Made by a program: the position numbers and the translations under genes
Source of the DNA: Streptomyces roseirectus
Lineage (GTDB): Bacteria; Actinomycetota; Actinomycetes; Streptomycetales; Streptomycetaceae
Assembly (NCBI RefSeq): GCF_014489635.1
Contig: NZ_CP060828.1
Coordinates: 6,780,001-6,844,000 of the forward strand
Reading direction: 5' to 3'
Length of the DNA stretch: 64,000 bases
Notes under the pieces: generated by a model
Told to the model about the DNA's origin: nothing
Database searches by the model: none
Seen by the model: the letters and a program-made list of their open reading frames with translations, nothing else
Part shown: in pieces, positions 37,003-46,083 of the stretch
How the letters are laid out: every line of letters starts with the position of its first letter
Position numbering within the stretch: position 1 is the stretch's first letter

Positions 37003-37190
37003 GGTCTTACTGTCGGTTCGTCGGACTCCGGGCGCGATGTGCGGTGTGCCACTCGGTGGAACCATCGTCCCGGTCCGGGCGTTTCCCGAGGTAGACGCGT
37101 GTGTGGCCGGTCTCGGCCACTCGTGTGGTCGCGGCTGATCAAAAGGACCCTTCCCCCACGTATTCATGGGTTCGAGAGAAAGGCGGCTCC

Positions 37191-38375
37191 GTGGACCTGC
37201 TCGACATCCTGCTGGTGCTGGTCGTACTCGCGTACGCCGGCTCCGGCTACCGGCGTGGCCTCGTGGCCGGCTGCGTCTCGCTGGCCGGCTTCGTCGGCGG
37301 CGCGGTGATCGGCGTCTGGGTCCTGCCGTGGGTGATGGACCTGGTGACGCCGGGTACGACGGCGGCGACGATCACCGCGGTCTGTACGGTGCTGCTCCCC
37401 GCCGTCATCGCGCACAGCCTCGCCGGCCGCCTCGCGCTGCGGCTGCGCCGCGAGCTGGACCAAGGGCCCCTCCGCGTCGCCGACGGCATAGGCGGGGCCG
37501 CCGCCAACGCGGTGGCCGTCCTCATCGTCGCCTGGGTCGCGGCGAGCGTCCTCGGCGCGTCGTCCTCGACGGTCGTCACCTCGGCGATCCGTGACTCCAA
37601 GCTCCTCGGCACCGTTCAGGACGCCATGCCGGACACGACACCGGCCTGGTTCTCCGACGCGACCTCCGCGCTCACCCAGGCCGGGTTCCCCCAGGTCTTC
37701 AACCCCTTCGAGAACGAGTCGACGGCCGAGGTCGCCAAGCCGACCGGCGACAGCGTCACCGCCAGCGCCACCAACGCGGCCAAACTGAGCACCGTCAAGA
37801 TCGAGGGCTCCTCCGGCGATCAGGGCCGCGAGGGCAGCGGCTTCGTCTACGCCCGCGAGCGCGTCATGACCAACGCCCACGTCGTCGCCGGCATCGACCG
37901 CCCCACCGTCCGCATCGGCGGCGTCGGCCGCTCCTACGACGCCCGCGTCGTCCTCTTCGACCCCGACAAGGACGTCGCCGTCCTCTACGTCCCCGGCCTG
38001 CGCGCCCCGATCCTCCGCTTCGACGACGACGCGAACCGGGGCGACCAAGCCGTCGTCGCCGGCTACCCCCAGGACGGCGACCTCAACCTCCAGGCCGCCA
38101 CAGTCGCCAACCGCGTCAACGCAACCGGCCGCAACATCTACAACGACGCCACCGTCACCCGCGAGATCTACTCCATCCGCTCCACCGTCCGCCCCGGCAA
38201 CTCCGGCGGCCCCCTCCTCACCACCAACGGCCGCGTCTTCGGCGTCGTCTTCGCCCGCTCCACCTCCGACGACGAAACGGGCTACGTCCTCACCGCGGCA
38301 GAGGTGGCCCCCGACGCGGAGAGGGGCGTGGGAGCGACGGAACGGGTATCGACCGGGGAGCTGATCACGTCCTGA
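37191..38375 (+). CDS. MarP-like membrane serine protease (CvpA + trypsin domains)
   Basis: The 394-residue protein starts with GTG behind AAGGCGG. The N terminus is a CvpA-type membrane domain of four helices (about residues 4–150). The periplasmic trypsin-like domain has His in MTNAHVVAG, Asp in DPDKDVAVLYV and Ser in RPGNSGGPLL. The architecture matches mycobacterial MarP (acid resistance), a protease that activates a peptidoglycan hydrolase. Sitting next to a peptidoglycan amidase is suggestive but unproven. Confidence 0.92.
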   Translation: MDLLDILLVLVVLAYAGSGYRRGLVAGCVSLAGFVGGAVIGVWVLPWVMDLVTPGTTAATITAVCTVLLPAVIAHSLAGRLALRLRRELDQGPLRVADGIGGAAANAVAVLIVAWVAASVLGASSSTVVTSAIRDSKLLGTVQDAMPDTTPAWFSDATSALTQAGFPQVFNPFENESTAEVAKPTGDSVTASATNAAKLSTVKIEGSSGDQGREGSGFVYARERVMTNAHVVAGIDRPTVRIGGVGRSYDARVVLFDPDKDVAVLYVPGLRAPILRFDDDANRGDQAVVAGYPQDGDLNLQAATVANRVNATGRNIYNDATVTREIYSIRSTVRPGNSGGPLLTTNGRVFGVVFARSTSDDETGYVLTAAEVAPDAERGVGATERVSTGELITS

Positions 38376-38937
38376 CCACGCCTGCTTCTCGGAGGCCCCG
38401 CATGCCTGTGACACAGATCGATGCCGGGGCCGTCGCGTCCACGACGACGCCGACTATCGCGCCATCGCCCGGCACGCGTCCGAGCTGAGCGAACACAACG
38501 TCCACGACATCGCCTGAGCCGAGGCCGGATGACACGTACGGGTGATTTCCAGTGGGGCCGGGTCCCGGAGCGTGTGCATGGCCACCGGGAGTTCCGCACC
38601 GCTCCGGACGCGTTCGTGGACGGCGTCAGCCTGCACAACGACATCGTGTCCTACGACCGGGAGGCCGAGGAGGGCACGCTCGGCAACAACGGCGTCGAGG
38701 TGACCCGCAAGGCCCTCGGCACTGGCCGGCTCCTAACGCTGGCACGACCTGACCGGCCGTTTCGACCGCATCACCACCTTCCAACGCACCACCGCCTTCG
38801 AAGCCCTCGCCAAGCCCCGCGGACTGGGCACCTCGGCGGCCCACCTCTTCTGACACCACCCCCGGGGGTTCTCCCCACCCCCGGACGGGGGTTGGCGTGA
38901 TGGTGTCGGGGCTGCCTTGTCGGACACGCTGGGCAGT
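38376..38937. other. Gap with decayed coding remnants
   Basis: No intact gene is visible in these 562 bp. A fragment starting near 38403 (VTQIDAGAVAS) breaks off. Another stretch reads YRAIARHASELSEHNVHDIA to a stop at 38518, and the block at 38529–38853 is described separately. The rest looks non-coding. Confidence 0.5.
38529..38853 (+). pseudogene. Frameshifted remnant of an unrecognised gene
   Basis: The frame from 38529 reads MTRTGDFQWGRVPERVHGH and GVSLHNDIVSYDREAEEG to about 38735, then becomes Arg/His-rich. From 38740 another frame reads WHDLTGRFDRITTFQRTTAF to a stop at 38853. A +1 shift would join them into a ~108-residue protein. I do not recognise the family. Confidence 0.38.
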
Positions 38938-40146
38938 ATGAGGAAACGGTTGGTGAAGACCTTCGCGGCCCTGTGTACGGCGGTGCTCTGTGGGAGCGTC
39001 GCAGTGGGCGCCCCGGCTCAAGCGGGCCAGCAGAAGGGGAAGTTGAGTCAGCGGGAGTTGAGGGAGGAGGTCGAGCGGACGCTGGCGCGGGCCGGGCTCG
39101 TGGGGATGTCCGTCGAGGTGCGGGACGGCGGGAAGCGGATCAGGGCGAGGGCGGGCGAGGCGGTGCTGGGGACCGGCATGCCGGTCCCGTACGGCGCGAG
39201 CTTCAGGGCGGACAGCGTGACCAAGCCGTTCGTCGCCACCGTCGTCCTGCAACTGGCCGCGGAGGGACGGCTGTCGCTGGACGACACCGTCGAGAAGTGG
39301 CTGCCCGGCGTCGTCCAGGGGAACGGGAACGACGGCCGGCGGATCACCCTCCGCCACCTCCTCCAGCACACCAGCGGCATCCACAACTACGACTACACGG
39401 ACGACGTCGGCTACACGGCGGAGGCGTTCGAGAAGCACCGCTACGACCACCTGTCGCCGGAACAGATCGTCGCGGGCGCGATGCGCAGCGCACCGGACTT
39501 CCCCCCGGCCGACCCCGACGACCCCGCGCCGAGGTGGAACTACACCAACCCGGGGTACATCCTCGCCGGCATGGTGATCCAGAAGGTCACCGGCCGCACC
39601 TGGGCGCAGGAGGTCCACGACAGGATCGTCGAACCCCTGGGCCTCACCCACACCTACGCCCCCGGTGACGACCCCGTCCTCCCCGCACCCCACGCCCGCA
39701 ACTACCACCGCTTCCCCGGCTCGACGGCCTGGACCGACACCACCGAGCGGAACATGTCCTGGGCCGGCGCGGCGGGCGAACTGATCAGCGGCAAACGGGA
39801 CGTGGACAAGTTCTTCACCGCGCTGCTCACCGGCCGCCTGCTCCCGCCGGCCCAGCTCGCACAGATGCGGCACGCCGTCCCGGTCGGCCCCGACTTCGAC
39901 GCCGTGTTCCCCGGCCTGCACTACGGCCTCGGCCTGATGCGTCAGCCCCTGACCTGCGGAGGCTACCGCTGGGGCCACGGAGGAGACGGCGACGGCGACT
40001 TCGTCCGCACCGGCTTCACGGCGGACGGCCGACGCTCCGTCGTCATCACGGCCTCGGGCAAGACCTCCCAGGAGGACCAGCTGTTGAGGGTCGAGGCACT
40101 GTTCCAGAAACTGACCGACACCGCGCTCTGCGAAGGAACACGCTGA
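38938..40146 (+). CDS. Secreted serine hydrolase (beta-lactamase/D-Ala-D-Ala peptidase fold)
   Basis: The 402-residue protein has a Sec signal (MRKRLVKTFAALCTAVLCGSVAVGAPAQA). Catalytic motifs of class C/DD-peptidases are present: Ser-x2-Lys in ADSVTKPF, Tyr-x-Asn in WNYTNPGY and His-x-Gly in WGHGGDGDG. It is probably a D-alanyl-D-alanine carboxypeptidase or esterase acting outside the cell. The Met at 38938 fits the signal peptide. Confidence 0.9.
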   Translation: MRKRLVKTFAALCTAVLCGSVAVGAPAQAGQQKGKLSQRELREEVERTLARAGLVGMSVEVRDGGKRIRARAGEAVLGTGMPVPYGASFRADSVTKPFVATVVLQLAAEGRLSLDDTVEKWLPGVVQGNGNDGRRITLRHLLQHTSGIHNYDYTDDVGYTAEAFEKHRYDHLSPEQIVAGAMRSAPDFPPADPDDPAPRWNYTNPGYILAGMVIQKVTGRTWAQEVHDRIVEPLGLTHTYAPGDDPVLPAPHARNYHRFPGSTAWTDTTERNMSWAGAAGELISGKRDVDKFFTALLTGRLLPPAQLAQMRHAVPVGPDFDAVFPGLHYGLGLMRQPLTCGGYRWGHGGDGDGDFVRTGFTADGRRSVVITASGKTSQEDQLLRVEALFQKLTDTALCEGTR

Positions 40147-40164
40147 CCACGCCCGCACGCAAGA

Positions 40165-40206
40165 ACACCGGCCCCGGCGGAACGAGAACTCCGCCGGGGC
40201 CGGTGT
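40165..40206. terminator. Bidirectional terminator
   Basis: ACACCGGCCCCGGCGGA and its exact complement form 17-bp arms around an 8-nt loop between the convergent peptidase and aceE genes. Confidence 0.9.
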
Positions 40207-40219
40207 CACAAACTCAGCC

Positions 40220-42922
40220 TCAGAGCCCGTACCGCTCCCGGGCCTCCTTCACGGCCGTCGCCTTGATCTCCCCCCGCCGCGCCAGCTGCGCCAGCGCCGC
40301 GACGACGATCGACTGCGCGTCGACCCCGAAGTGACGCCGGGCCGCCTCACGCGTGTCGGAGAGCCCGAAGCCGTCCGCACCGAGCGAGGTGTAGTCCTGC
40401 TCGACCCACTGCGCGATCTGGTCCGGCACCTGACGCATGTAGTCGGAGACGGCCAGGACGGGCCCCTCGGCCCCCTGGAGCGCCTGCCGGACGTACGGGA
40501 CGCGGTCCTCACCGCGCAGCAGCGCGGCGTCCGCCTCCAGCGCGTCGCGCCGCAGCTCGGTCCAGGACGTCGCGGACCAGACGTCGGCCGCGACCCCCCA
40601 CTCCTCGCCGAGCAGCTTCTGCGCCTCAAGGGCCCAGTGGATCGCCGTACCGGAACCGAGGAGCTGGATGCGGGCGGCGTTCGCGGCCGGCGAAAGACCC
40701 GCCGACTCCGCCGTGTTGAACCGGTACAGCCCCTTGACGATGCCCTCGTCGATGCCGAGCCCGGCGGGCTTGGCGGGCTGCGGGAGCGGCTCGTTGTAGA
40801 CGGTGAGGTAGTAGAAGACGTCCGGGTCCTCACCCGGCGCCGCCTCGCCGTACATCCGGCGCAGCCCGTCCTTGACGATCGTGGCGATCTCGTAGGCGAA
40901 CGCGGGGTCGTAGGAGAGCGCGGCGGGGTTCGTCGCGGCGATCACCGGCGAGTGGCCGTCGGCGTGCTGCAGACCCTCGCCCGTCAGCGTCGTCCGCCCG
41001 GCCGTCGCGCCGACGAGGAAGCCACGGCCGAGCTGGTCGCCGAGCTGCCACATCTGGTCGGCCGTGCGCTGCCAGCCGAACATCGAGTAGAAGATGTAGA
41101 ACGGGATCATCGCCTCGCCGTGCGTCGCGTACGACGTCGCCGCGGCGATGAAGTCGGCCATCGAACCGGCCTCGGTGATCCCCTCGTTGAGGATCTGCCC
41201 GTTCTTCGCCTCCTTGTAGTACATCAGCTGGTCACGGTCGACCGGCTCGTACGTCTGGCCCTTGGGGGAGTAGATCCCCAGCGACGGGAACAGCGACTCC
41301 ATGCCGAACGTCCGCGCCTCGTCGGGCACGATCGGCACCCAGCGCTTGCCGGTCTCCTTGTCGCGGACCAGGTCCTTGACGAGCCGGACGAACGCCATCG
41401 TCGTCGCCACGTTCTGCGAGCCGGAGCCCTTGTCGAAGGACGCGAACGCCTTCTCCGACGCGGACGGCAGCGGCGCGATCGCGTGCGTACGGCGGGCCGG
41501 GGCCGGACCGCCGAGGGCCGCGCGGCGCTCCTGGAGGTAACGGACCTCGGGCGAGTCGGCGCCGGGGTGGCCGTACGGCACCTTGCCGTCGACGAACGCG
41601 CTGTCCGGGATGGGGAGTTCGAGCAGGTCCCGCATCGTCTTGAACTCGTCCACCGACAGTTTCTTCATCTGGTGGTTGGCGTTCTTCGACGCGAAGCCGG
41701 TGCCGAGGGTGTGGCCCTTGACCGTCTGGGCCAGGATCACGGTCGGCGCGCCCTTGAACTCCAGCGCCGCCTTGTACGCCGCGTACACCTTGCGCGACTC
41801 GTGCCCACCGCGCGAGAGGTGGAAGCACTCGAGGATCTTGTCGTCGCTCAGCAGCTTCGCCATCTCGGCGAGCGCCGGGTCCTTGCCGAAGAAGTCGGCA
41901 CGGATGTAGGCCGCGTCACGCGTCTGGTACGTCTGCACCTGCGCGTCCGGGACCTCACGCAGACGACGGACCAGCGCGCCGGTCGTGTCCAGCGCGAACA
42001 GCTCGTCCCACGCGTTGCCCCACAGGGACTTCACGACGTTCCAGCCGGCGCCCCGGAACTGGGCCTCCAGCTCCTGCACGATCTTGAAGTTCGCGCGGAC
42101 CGGGCCGTCGAGCCGCTGGAGGTTGCAGTTGATGACGAACGTGAGGTTGTCCAGACCCTCACGGGACGCCAGCGCGAGAGCCGCCGTCGACTCCGGCTCG
42201 TCCATCTCGCCGTCACCGAGGAACGCCCAGACGTGCGAGCCCGAGACGTCCTTGATGCCGCGCGCGGTGAGGTAGCGGTTGAAGCGGGCCTGGTAGATCG
42301 CCGAGAGCGGGCCGAGGCCCATGCTCACGGTCGGGAACTCCCACAGCCACGGCAGGCGGCGCGGGTGCGGGTACGACGGCAGACCGTTGCCGCCCGCCTC
42401 CTGGCGGAAGTTGTCCAGGTGCGCCTCGGTGAGACGGCCGTCCAGGAACGCGCGGGCGTAGATGCCGGGGGAGGCGTGGCCCTGGATGTAGAGCTGGTCG
42501 CCGGAGCCGTCCGCCTCCTTGCCCTTGAAGAAGTGGTTGAAGCCGGTCTCGTACAGCCAGGCCGCCGACGCGAACGTCGCGATGTGGCCGCCGACGCCGT
42601 ACTTGGAGCCCCGGGTCACCATCGCGGCGGCGTTCCACCGGTTCCACGCGGTGATCCGGCGCTCCAGCGCCTCGTCACCGGGGACGCCGGGCTCGCCGGA
42701 CGTCGGGATGGTGTTGACGTAGTCCGTCTCCAGCAGCTTGGGCAGCGCGATGCCGGTGCCCTCGGCCCTCTCCAGCGTGCGCCGCATCAGGTACGCGGCA
42801 CGGTGCGGTCCGGCCGCCTTCGCGACGGCGTCCAAAGACGCCTGCCACTCGGCAGTCTCCTCCGGGTCACGGTCGGGGAGCTGGTCGAGTGCGCTCGGCC
42901 GGATGGCGTTGGGGTCGGTCAT
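40220..42922 (-). CDS. aceE: Pyruvate dehydrogenase E1 component (homodimeric)
   Basis: The 900-residue length is typical for AceE, which decarboxylates pyruvate and transfers acetyl to lipoyl-E2. The thiamine diphosphate motif is GDGEMDEPESTAALALASR…NLTFVINCN. GAGGAAGG precedes the ATG. In actinobacteria it works with an E2 and Lpd encoded nearby (here sucB and lpd). A 17-bp palindrome about 100 bp upstream is a candidate operator. The next gene on the right is a GntR regulator in the same direction. Confidence 0.97.
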   Translation of the reverse strand: MTDPNAIRPSALDQLPDRDPEETAEWQASLDAVAKAAGPHRAAYLMRRTLERAEGTGIALPKLLETDYVNTIPTSGEPGVPGDEALERRITAWNRWNAAAMVTRGSKYGVGGHIATFASAAWLYETGFNHFFKGKEADGSGDQLYIQGHASPGIYARAFLDGRLTEAHLDNFRQEAGGNGLPSYPHPRRLPWLWEFPTVSMGLGPLSAIYQARFNRYLTARGIKDVSGSHVWAFLGDGEMDEPESTAALALASREGLDNLTFVINCNLQRLDGPVRANFKIVQELEAQFRGAGWNVVKSLWGNAWDELFALDTTGALVRRLREVPDAQVQTYQTRDAAYIRADFFGKDPALAEMAKLLSDDKILECFHLSRGGHESRKVYAAYKAALEFKGAPTVILAQTVKGHTLGTGFASKNANHQMKKLSVDEFKTMRDLLELPIPDSAFVDGKVPYGHPGADSPEVRYLQERRAALGGPAPARRTHAIAPLPSASEKAFASFDKGSGSQNVATTMAFVRLVKDLVRDKETGKRWVPIVPDEARTFGMESLFPSLGIYSPKGQTYEPVDRDQLMYYKEAKNGQILNEGITEAGSMADFIAAATSYATHGEAMIPFYIFYSMFGWQRTADQMWQLGDQLGRGFLVGATAGRTTLTGEGLQHADGHSPVIAATNPAALSYDPAFAYEIATIVKDGLRRMYGEAAPGEDPDVFYYLTVYNEPLPQPAKPAGLGIDEGIVKGLYRFNTAESAGLSPAANAARIQLLGSGTAIHWALEAQKLLGEEWGVAADVWSATSWTELRRDALEADAALLRGEDRVPYVRQALQGAEGPVLAVSDYMRQVPDQIAQWVEQDYTSLGADGFGLSDTREAARRHFGVDAQSIVVAALAQLARRGEIKATAVKEARERYGL

Positions 42923-43017
42923 GTCGCCGCCTTCCTCAGTCGAAGGGGGGTGCCCTTGGTCTTTGGCAGGACAGGGCTACGGACCTCGGTGGAGGTCCGC
43001 CCGTGACTGTAACCCCC

Positions 43018-43034
43018 TGATCGATGATCGATCA
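43018..43034. promoter_or_regulatory. Perfect palindrome upstream of aceE
   Basis: TGATCGAT-G-ATCGATCA is a 17-bp sequence with perfect 8-bp arms, 96 bp upstream of the aceE ATG. It is AT-richer than its surroundings and well placed for an operator. The nearby GntR protein is the obvious candidate ligand, but its own upstream element differs. Confidence 0.45.
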
Positions 43035-43170
43035 AAGGGTTGAAGGGCAAAACTTCCCGAACGAGAGAAAGTAGGCACGCGGTGCCTTTCGGGCAGGCAC
43101 GGGGTGCCGCACATTTTGACGGTTTGCGCAGGTGGGGGTGCGTTCCGTAGTTCGGCGGCCGCGGGTGGTG

Positions 43171-43386
43171 GGTGGCCGTTCGCGCAGTTCCCCGCGCCCC
43201 TGAAAAGCGGCGCGAAGCGCCGGCTTTTGTCTTTCAGGGGCGCGGGGCTGTGTCGATATGCGGCTTCGCCGCGGGGCGCGACCAGGCTACGGCGCACGCG
43301 TACTTGCCACCGCTGCGGTGGCAGCCGAAGAACTCACCGCAACCACGTCTTTCAGGGGCGCGGGGAACTGCGCGAACGGCCACGAC
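43171..43386. repeat. Dispersed AGGGGCGCGGGG repeats, including a 33-bp inverted pair
   Basis: The short form (TTTCAGGGGCGCGGGGAACT followed by GCGCGAACGGCCAC) is present at 43171–43205 inverted and at 43350–43384 forward, essentially identical over 33 bp. Between them at 43232–43287 lies the long form, continuing GCTGTGTCGATATGCGGC and a CGCCGCGG hairpin to GCGCGACCA. Related copies occur at 47727–47945, 58706–58773 and 62404–62430. Confidence 0.85.
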
Positions 43387-43436
43387 GCACCCGCACTCGC
43401 CAGACCCCCGACACCACCCCACCCCTTAGGCACCCC

Positions 43437-44060
43437 TCACGTGCTCGGCGCACACCCCAGCACATGCGCCTTCACCAGTTCCGCGATCCGAGGATCACGC
43501 CTCTTGAAGGCCGCCACCAACTCCTCGTGCTCCTCCGCGTACGACTGCTGAACGGTCCCCAGCCACCGGATGGACAACGCGGTGAACACCTCGATCCCCA
43601 GCCCCTCCCACGTGTGCAGCAGCACGGAGTTCCCCGCCGCCCGCACCAGCTCACGGTGGAAGGCGACCGTGTGCCGCACCTGCCCGGTCCCGTCCGCGAG
43701 GCGATCCGCCTCGTACAGGGCCGTCACATGCGGCTCCAACGCCGAGCAGTCCACCGCAAGCCGCTCCGCCGCCAACTCCGCCGCGATGGCCTCGAGCCCG
43801 GCCCGCACGGGGTAGCTCTCCTCAAGATCCGCCGCCGTCAGATTCCGCACCCGCACGCCCTTGTTCGGCGCGGACTCGATCAGCCGCAGCGACTCCAGCT
43901 CACGCAACGCCTCCCGCACCGGCGTCTGGCTGACCTCCAGCTCCGTCGCGATCCGCCGCTCCACGATCCGCTCGCCCGGCTTCCAGCGCCCGCTGACGAT
44001 CCCCTCCACGATGTGCTCGCGGATCTGTTCGCGCAGCGAGTGGACGACGGGCGCGGTCAT
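43437..44060 (-). CDS. GntR-family (FadR-type) regulator
   Basis: The 207-residue protein has a winged helix (LREQIREHIVEGIVSGRWKP; VSQTPVREALRELESLRLI) and an all-helical FCD domain with HTVAFHRELVRAAGN, typical of metal- or carboxylate-sensing FadR members. Between aceE and sucB, it probably controls the 2-oxoacid dehydrogenase genes. The effector may be a carboxylic acid such as pyruvate, which is an inference from gene context. Confidence 0.9.
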   Translation of the reverse strand: MTAPVVHSLREQIREHIVEGIVSGRWKPGERIVERRIATELEVSQTPVREALRELESLRLIESAPNKGVRVRNLTAADLEESYPVRAGLEAIAAELAAERLAVDCSALEPHVTALYEADRLADGTGQVRHTVAFHRELVRAAGNSVLLHTWEGLGIEVFTALSIRWLGTVQQSYAEEHEELVAAFKRRDPRIAELVKAHVLGCAPST

Positions 44061-44078
44061 GTGTGCTCCTTAAGGCGT

Positions 44079-44093
44079 TTGACGTTTAGACAA
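44079..44093. promoter_or_regulatory. Candidate GntR operator
   Basis: TTGACGTTTAGACAA is a partial palindrome (matching TTG/CAA ends and C/G at position 5) 19 bp upstream of the GntR start, an autoregulatory position. The AT content stands out from its GC-rich surroundings. Confidence 0.35.
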
Positions 44094-44182
44094 TAAGGCC
44101 GGGAGCTGTCGTGAGCAGGGCACGTGGACGGCCTTTTACGCAGGTGAGACGAGACTTACATGGCCCTGACGAGAGAACACGA

Positions 44183-44219
44183 CGATGCCCTCGCCGGAAG
44201 ATTTCCGGCGAGGGCATCG
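44183..44219 (-). terminator. Terminator of the lpd–sucB operon
   Basis: CGATGCCCTCGCCGGAA and its exact complement form 17-bp arms with a 3-nt loop just downstream of the sucB stop. Confidence 0.9.
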
Positions 44220-44233
44220 ACGCACAGCAGGAG

Positions 44234-46021
44234 TTACAGCCCGAGCTCGACCTCGAACTCGCCCGCCTCCAGGATCGCCTTGACGGCGGTCAGGTAGCGG
44301 GCCGCGTCCGCGCCGTCCACCAGACGGTGGTCGTAGGACAGCGTCAGGTAGGTCATGTCGCGGACGGCGATGACCGTACCCTCCTCCGTCTCCAGCACGG
44401 CCGGACGCTTGACGGTGGCACCGATCCCGAGGATCGCGACCTGACCCGGCGGCACGATGATCGTGTCGAAGAGCGCGCCACGCGACCCCGTGTTGGAGAT
44501 CGTGAACGTCGCCCCGGACAGCTCGTCAGGCGTGATCTTGCTGGCGCGGACCTTGCCGGCGAGGTCGGCCGTGGCCTTGGCGATACCGGCGATGTTGAGC
44601 CCGCCGGCGCCCTTGATGACCGGGGTCATCAGGCCCTTCTCGGAGTCCACCGCGATCCCGATGTTCTCGGAGTCGAAGTAGGTGATGGTCCCCTCGGCCT
44701 CGTTGATCTTCGCGTTGATGACCGGGTGCGCCTTGAGCGCCTGCGCCGCGGCCTTCACGAAGAACGGCATCGGGGAGAGCTTGACGCCCTCACGCGCCGC
44801 GAAGGAGTCCTTCGCCTGCGCGCGCAGCTTCATCAGCTTGGTGATGTCGACCTCGACGACCGAGGACAGCTGCGCCTGCTCGTGCAGCGCCTTGACCATG
44901 TTGTCGCCGATGACCTTGCGGATGCGCGGCATCTTGACGGTCTGGCCCCGCAGCGGCGACGCCTCCAGAACGGGGGCCGTCTTCTTCGGCGCGGCGGCAG
45001 CGGCCGGGGCGGCGGCGGGCGCCGGAGCGGCGGCGGCCTTCGCGGCCTCGGCGGCGGCGACGACGTCCTGCTTGCGGATCCGGCCACCGACGCCCGTGCC
45101 CTTGACCGACGCGAGGTCGACACCGTTCTCGGCGGCGAGCTTGCGGACCAGCGGCGTGACGTACGCACCGTCGTCACCGGCGGTGGCGGCGGGCGCGGGG
45201 GTGACCGGCGCGGCGACGGGCGCCGGAGCGGCGGCCGGAGCCGGGGCGGCGGCGACCGGCGCGGGGGCCGGAGCAGCAGCGGGGGCCGGGGCCGGGGCGG
45301 GCGCCGGGGCAGCGGCCGGAGCCGGAGCCGGAGCCGGGGCGGCCGGGGCAGGCGCCGGAGCAGCGGCCGGAGCCGGGGCGGCAGCGGCGGGCGCGGCGGC
45401 CGGAGCGGCACCGGGCGCACCGATGACGGCCAGCTTGGCACCGACCTCGGCCGTCTCGTCCTCGCCGACGACGATCTCGAGGAGGACACCCGCGACGGGC
45501 GCCGGGATCTCGGTGTCGACCTTGTCGGTCGAGACCTCAAGCAGCGGCTCGTCCTCCGCGACCTCCTCGCCGACCGACTTCAGCCAGCGGGTGACGGTGC
45601 CCTCGGTGACGGACTCACCGAGCGCGGGCAGGACGACGTCCGTGCCGGACGCGCCACCGGCGGGCGCGGCGGCGGGGGCCTCGGCCACGGGGGCCGGAGC
45701 GGCGGGGGCCTCGGCGACGGGCGCCGGGGCAGCGGCAGGGGCCGGCTCAGCCGCCGGCGCCGGAGCGGCAGCGGGCGCGCCGGAGCCGTCGTCGATGATG
45801 GCCAGCTCGGCGCCGACCTCGACCGTCTCGTCCTCGGCGACCTTGATGGACGCGAGGATGCCGGACGCGGGCGCGGGGATCTCGGTGTCGACCTTGTCGG
45901 TCGAGACCTCGAGCAAGGGCTCGTCGGCCTCGACGCGCTCACCCTCGGCCTTCAGCCAGCGGGTGACGGTGCCCTCGGTGACGCTCTCGCCGAGCGCCGG
46001 AAGGGTTACGGAAACCGCCAT
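44234..46021 (-). CDS. sucB: Dihydrolipoamide acyltransferase (E2 of 2-oxoacid dehydrogenase)
   Basis: The 595-residue protein has two lipoyl domains (each with [14 protein letters not shown], the Lys being the lipoylation site), Ala/Pro-rich flexible linkers, an E3-binding domain ([19 protein letters not shown]) and a catalytic domain ending [14 protein letters not shown], with His and Asp in the acyltransfer site. In actinobacteria this protein, sometimes called SucB or DlaT, serves the pyruvate and/or 2-oxoglutarate complexes. AAGGAGC precedes the ATG. It shares an operon with lpd and is close to aceE. The substrates of LipA/LipB include its lipoyl lysines. Confidence 0.95.
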   Translation of the reverse strand: MAVSVTLPALGESVTEGTVTRWLKAEGERVEADEPLLEVSTDKVDTEIPAPASGILASIKVAEDETVEVGAELAIIDDGSGAPAAAPAPAAEPAPAAAPAPVAEAPAAPAPVAEAPAAAPAGGASGTDVVLPALGESVTEGTVTRWLKSVGEEVAEDEPLLEVSTDKVDTEIPAPVAGVLLEIVVGEDETAEVGAKLAVIGAPGAAPAAAPAAAAPAPAAAPAPAPAAPAPAPAPAAAPAPAPAPAPAAAPAPAPVAAAPAPAAAPAPVAAPVTPAPAATAGDDGAYVTPLVRKLAAENGVDLASVKGTGVGGRIRKQDVVAAAEAAKAAAAPAPAAAPAAAAAPKKTAPVLEASPLRGQTVKMPRIRKVIGDNMVKALHEQAQLSSVVEVDITKLMKLRAQAKDSFAAREGVKLSPMPFFVKAAAQALKAHPVINAKINEAEGTITYFDSENIGIAVDSEKGLMTPVIKGAGGLNIAGIAKATADLAGKVRASKITPDELSGATFTISNTGSRGALFDTIIVPPGQVAILGIGATVKRPAVLETEEGTVIAVRDMTYLTLSYDHRLVDGADAARYLTAVKAILEAGEFEVELGL

Positions 46022-46083
46022 GGTTTCGGTTGCTCCTTACGAGTTGCGGAAAGTCTGTGTCGTCGCTTCGGTGACCGAGGGGG

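Larger units (their letters stand above)
42923..43436. other. Upstream region of aceE with dispersed repeats
   Basis: These 514 bp hold no gene. They contain a palindrome near 43018 (aceE regulation) and three copies of the AGGGGCGCGGGG repeat family at about 43171–43386, two of them inverted. Confidence 0.6.

Noticed and set aside
40331..43006. Long open frame opposite aceE (about 890 codons)
   Set aside because: It is the antisense of a strongly supported core gene, is extremely Arg/Val/Gly/Leu-biased and shows no domain; high-GC third positions keep antisense frames open.
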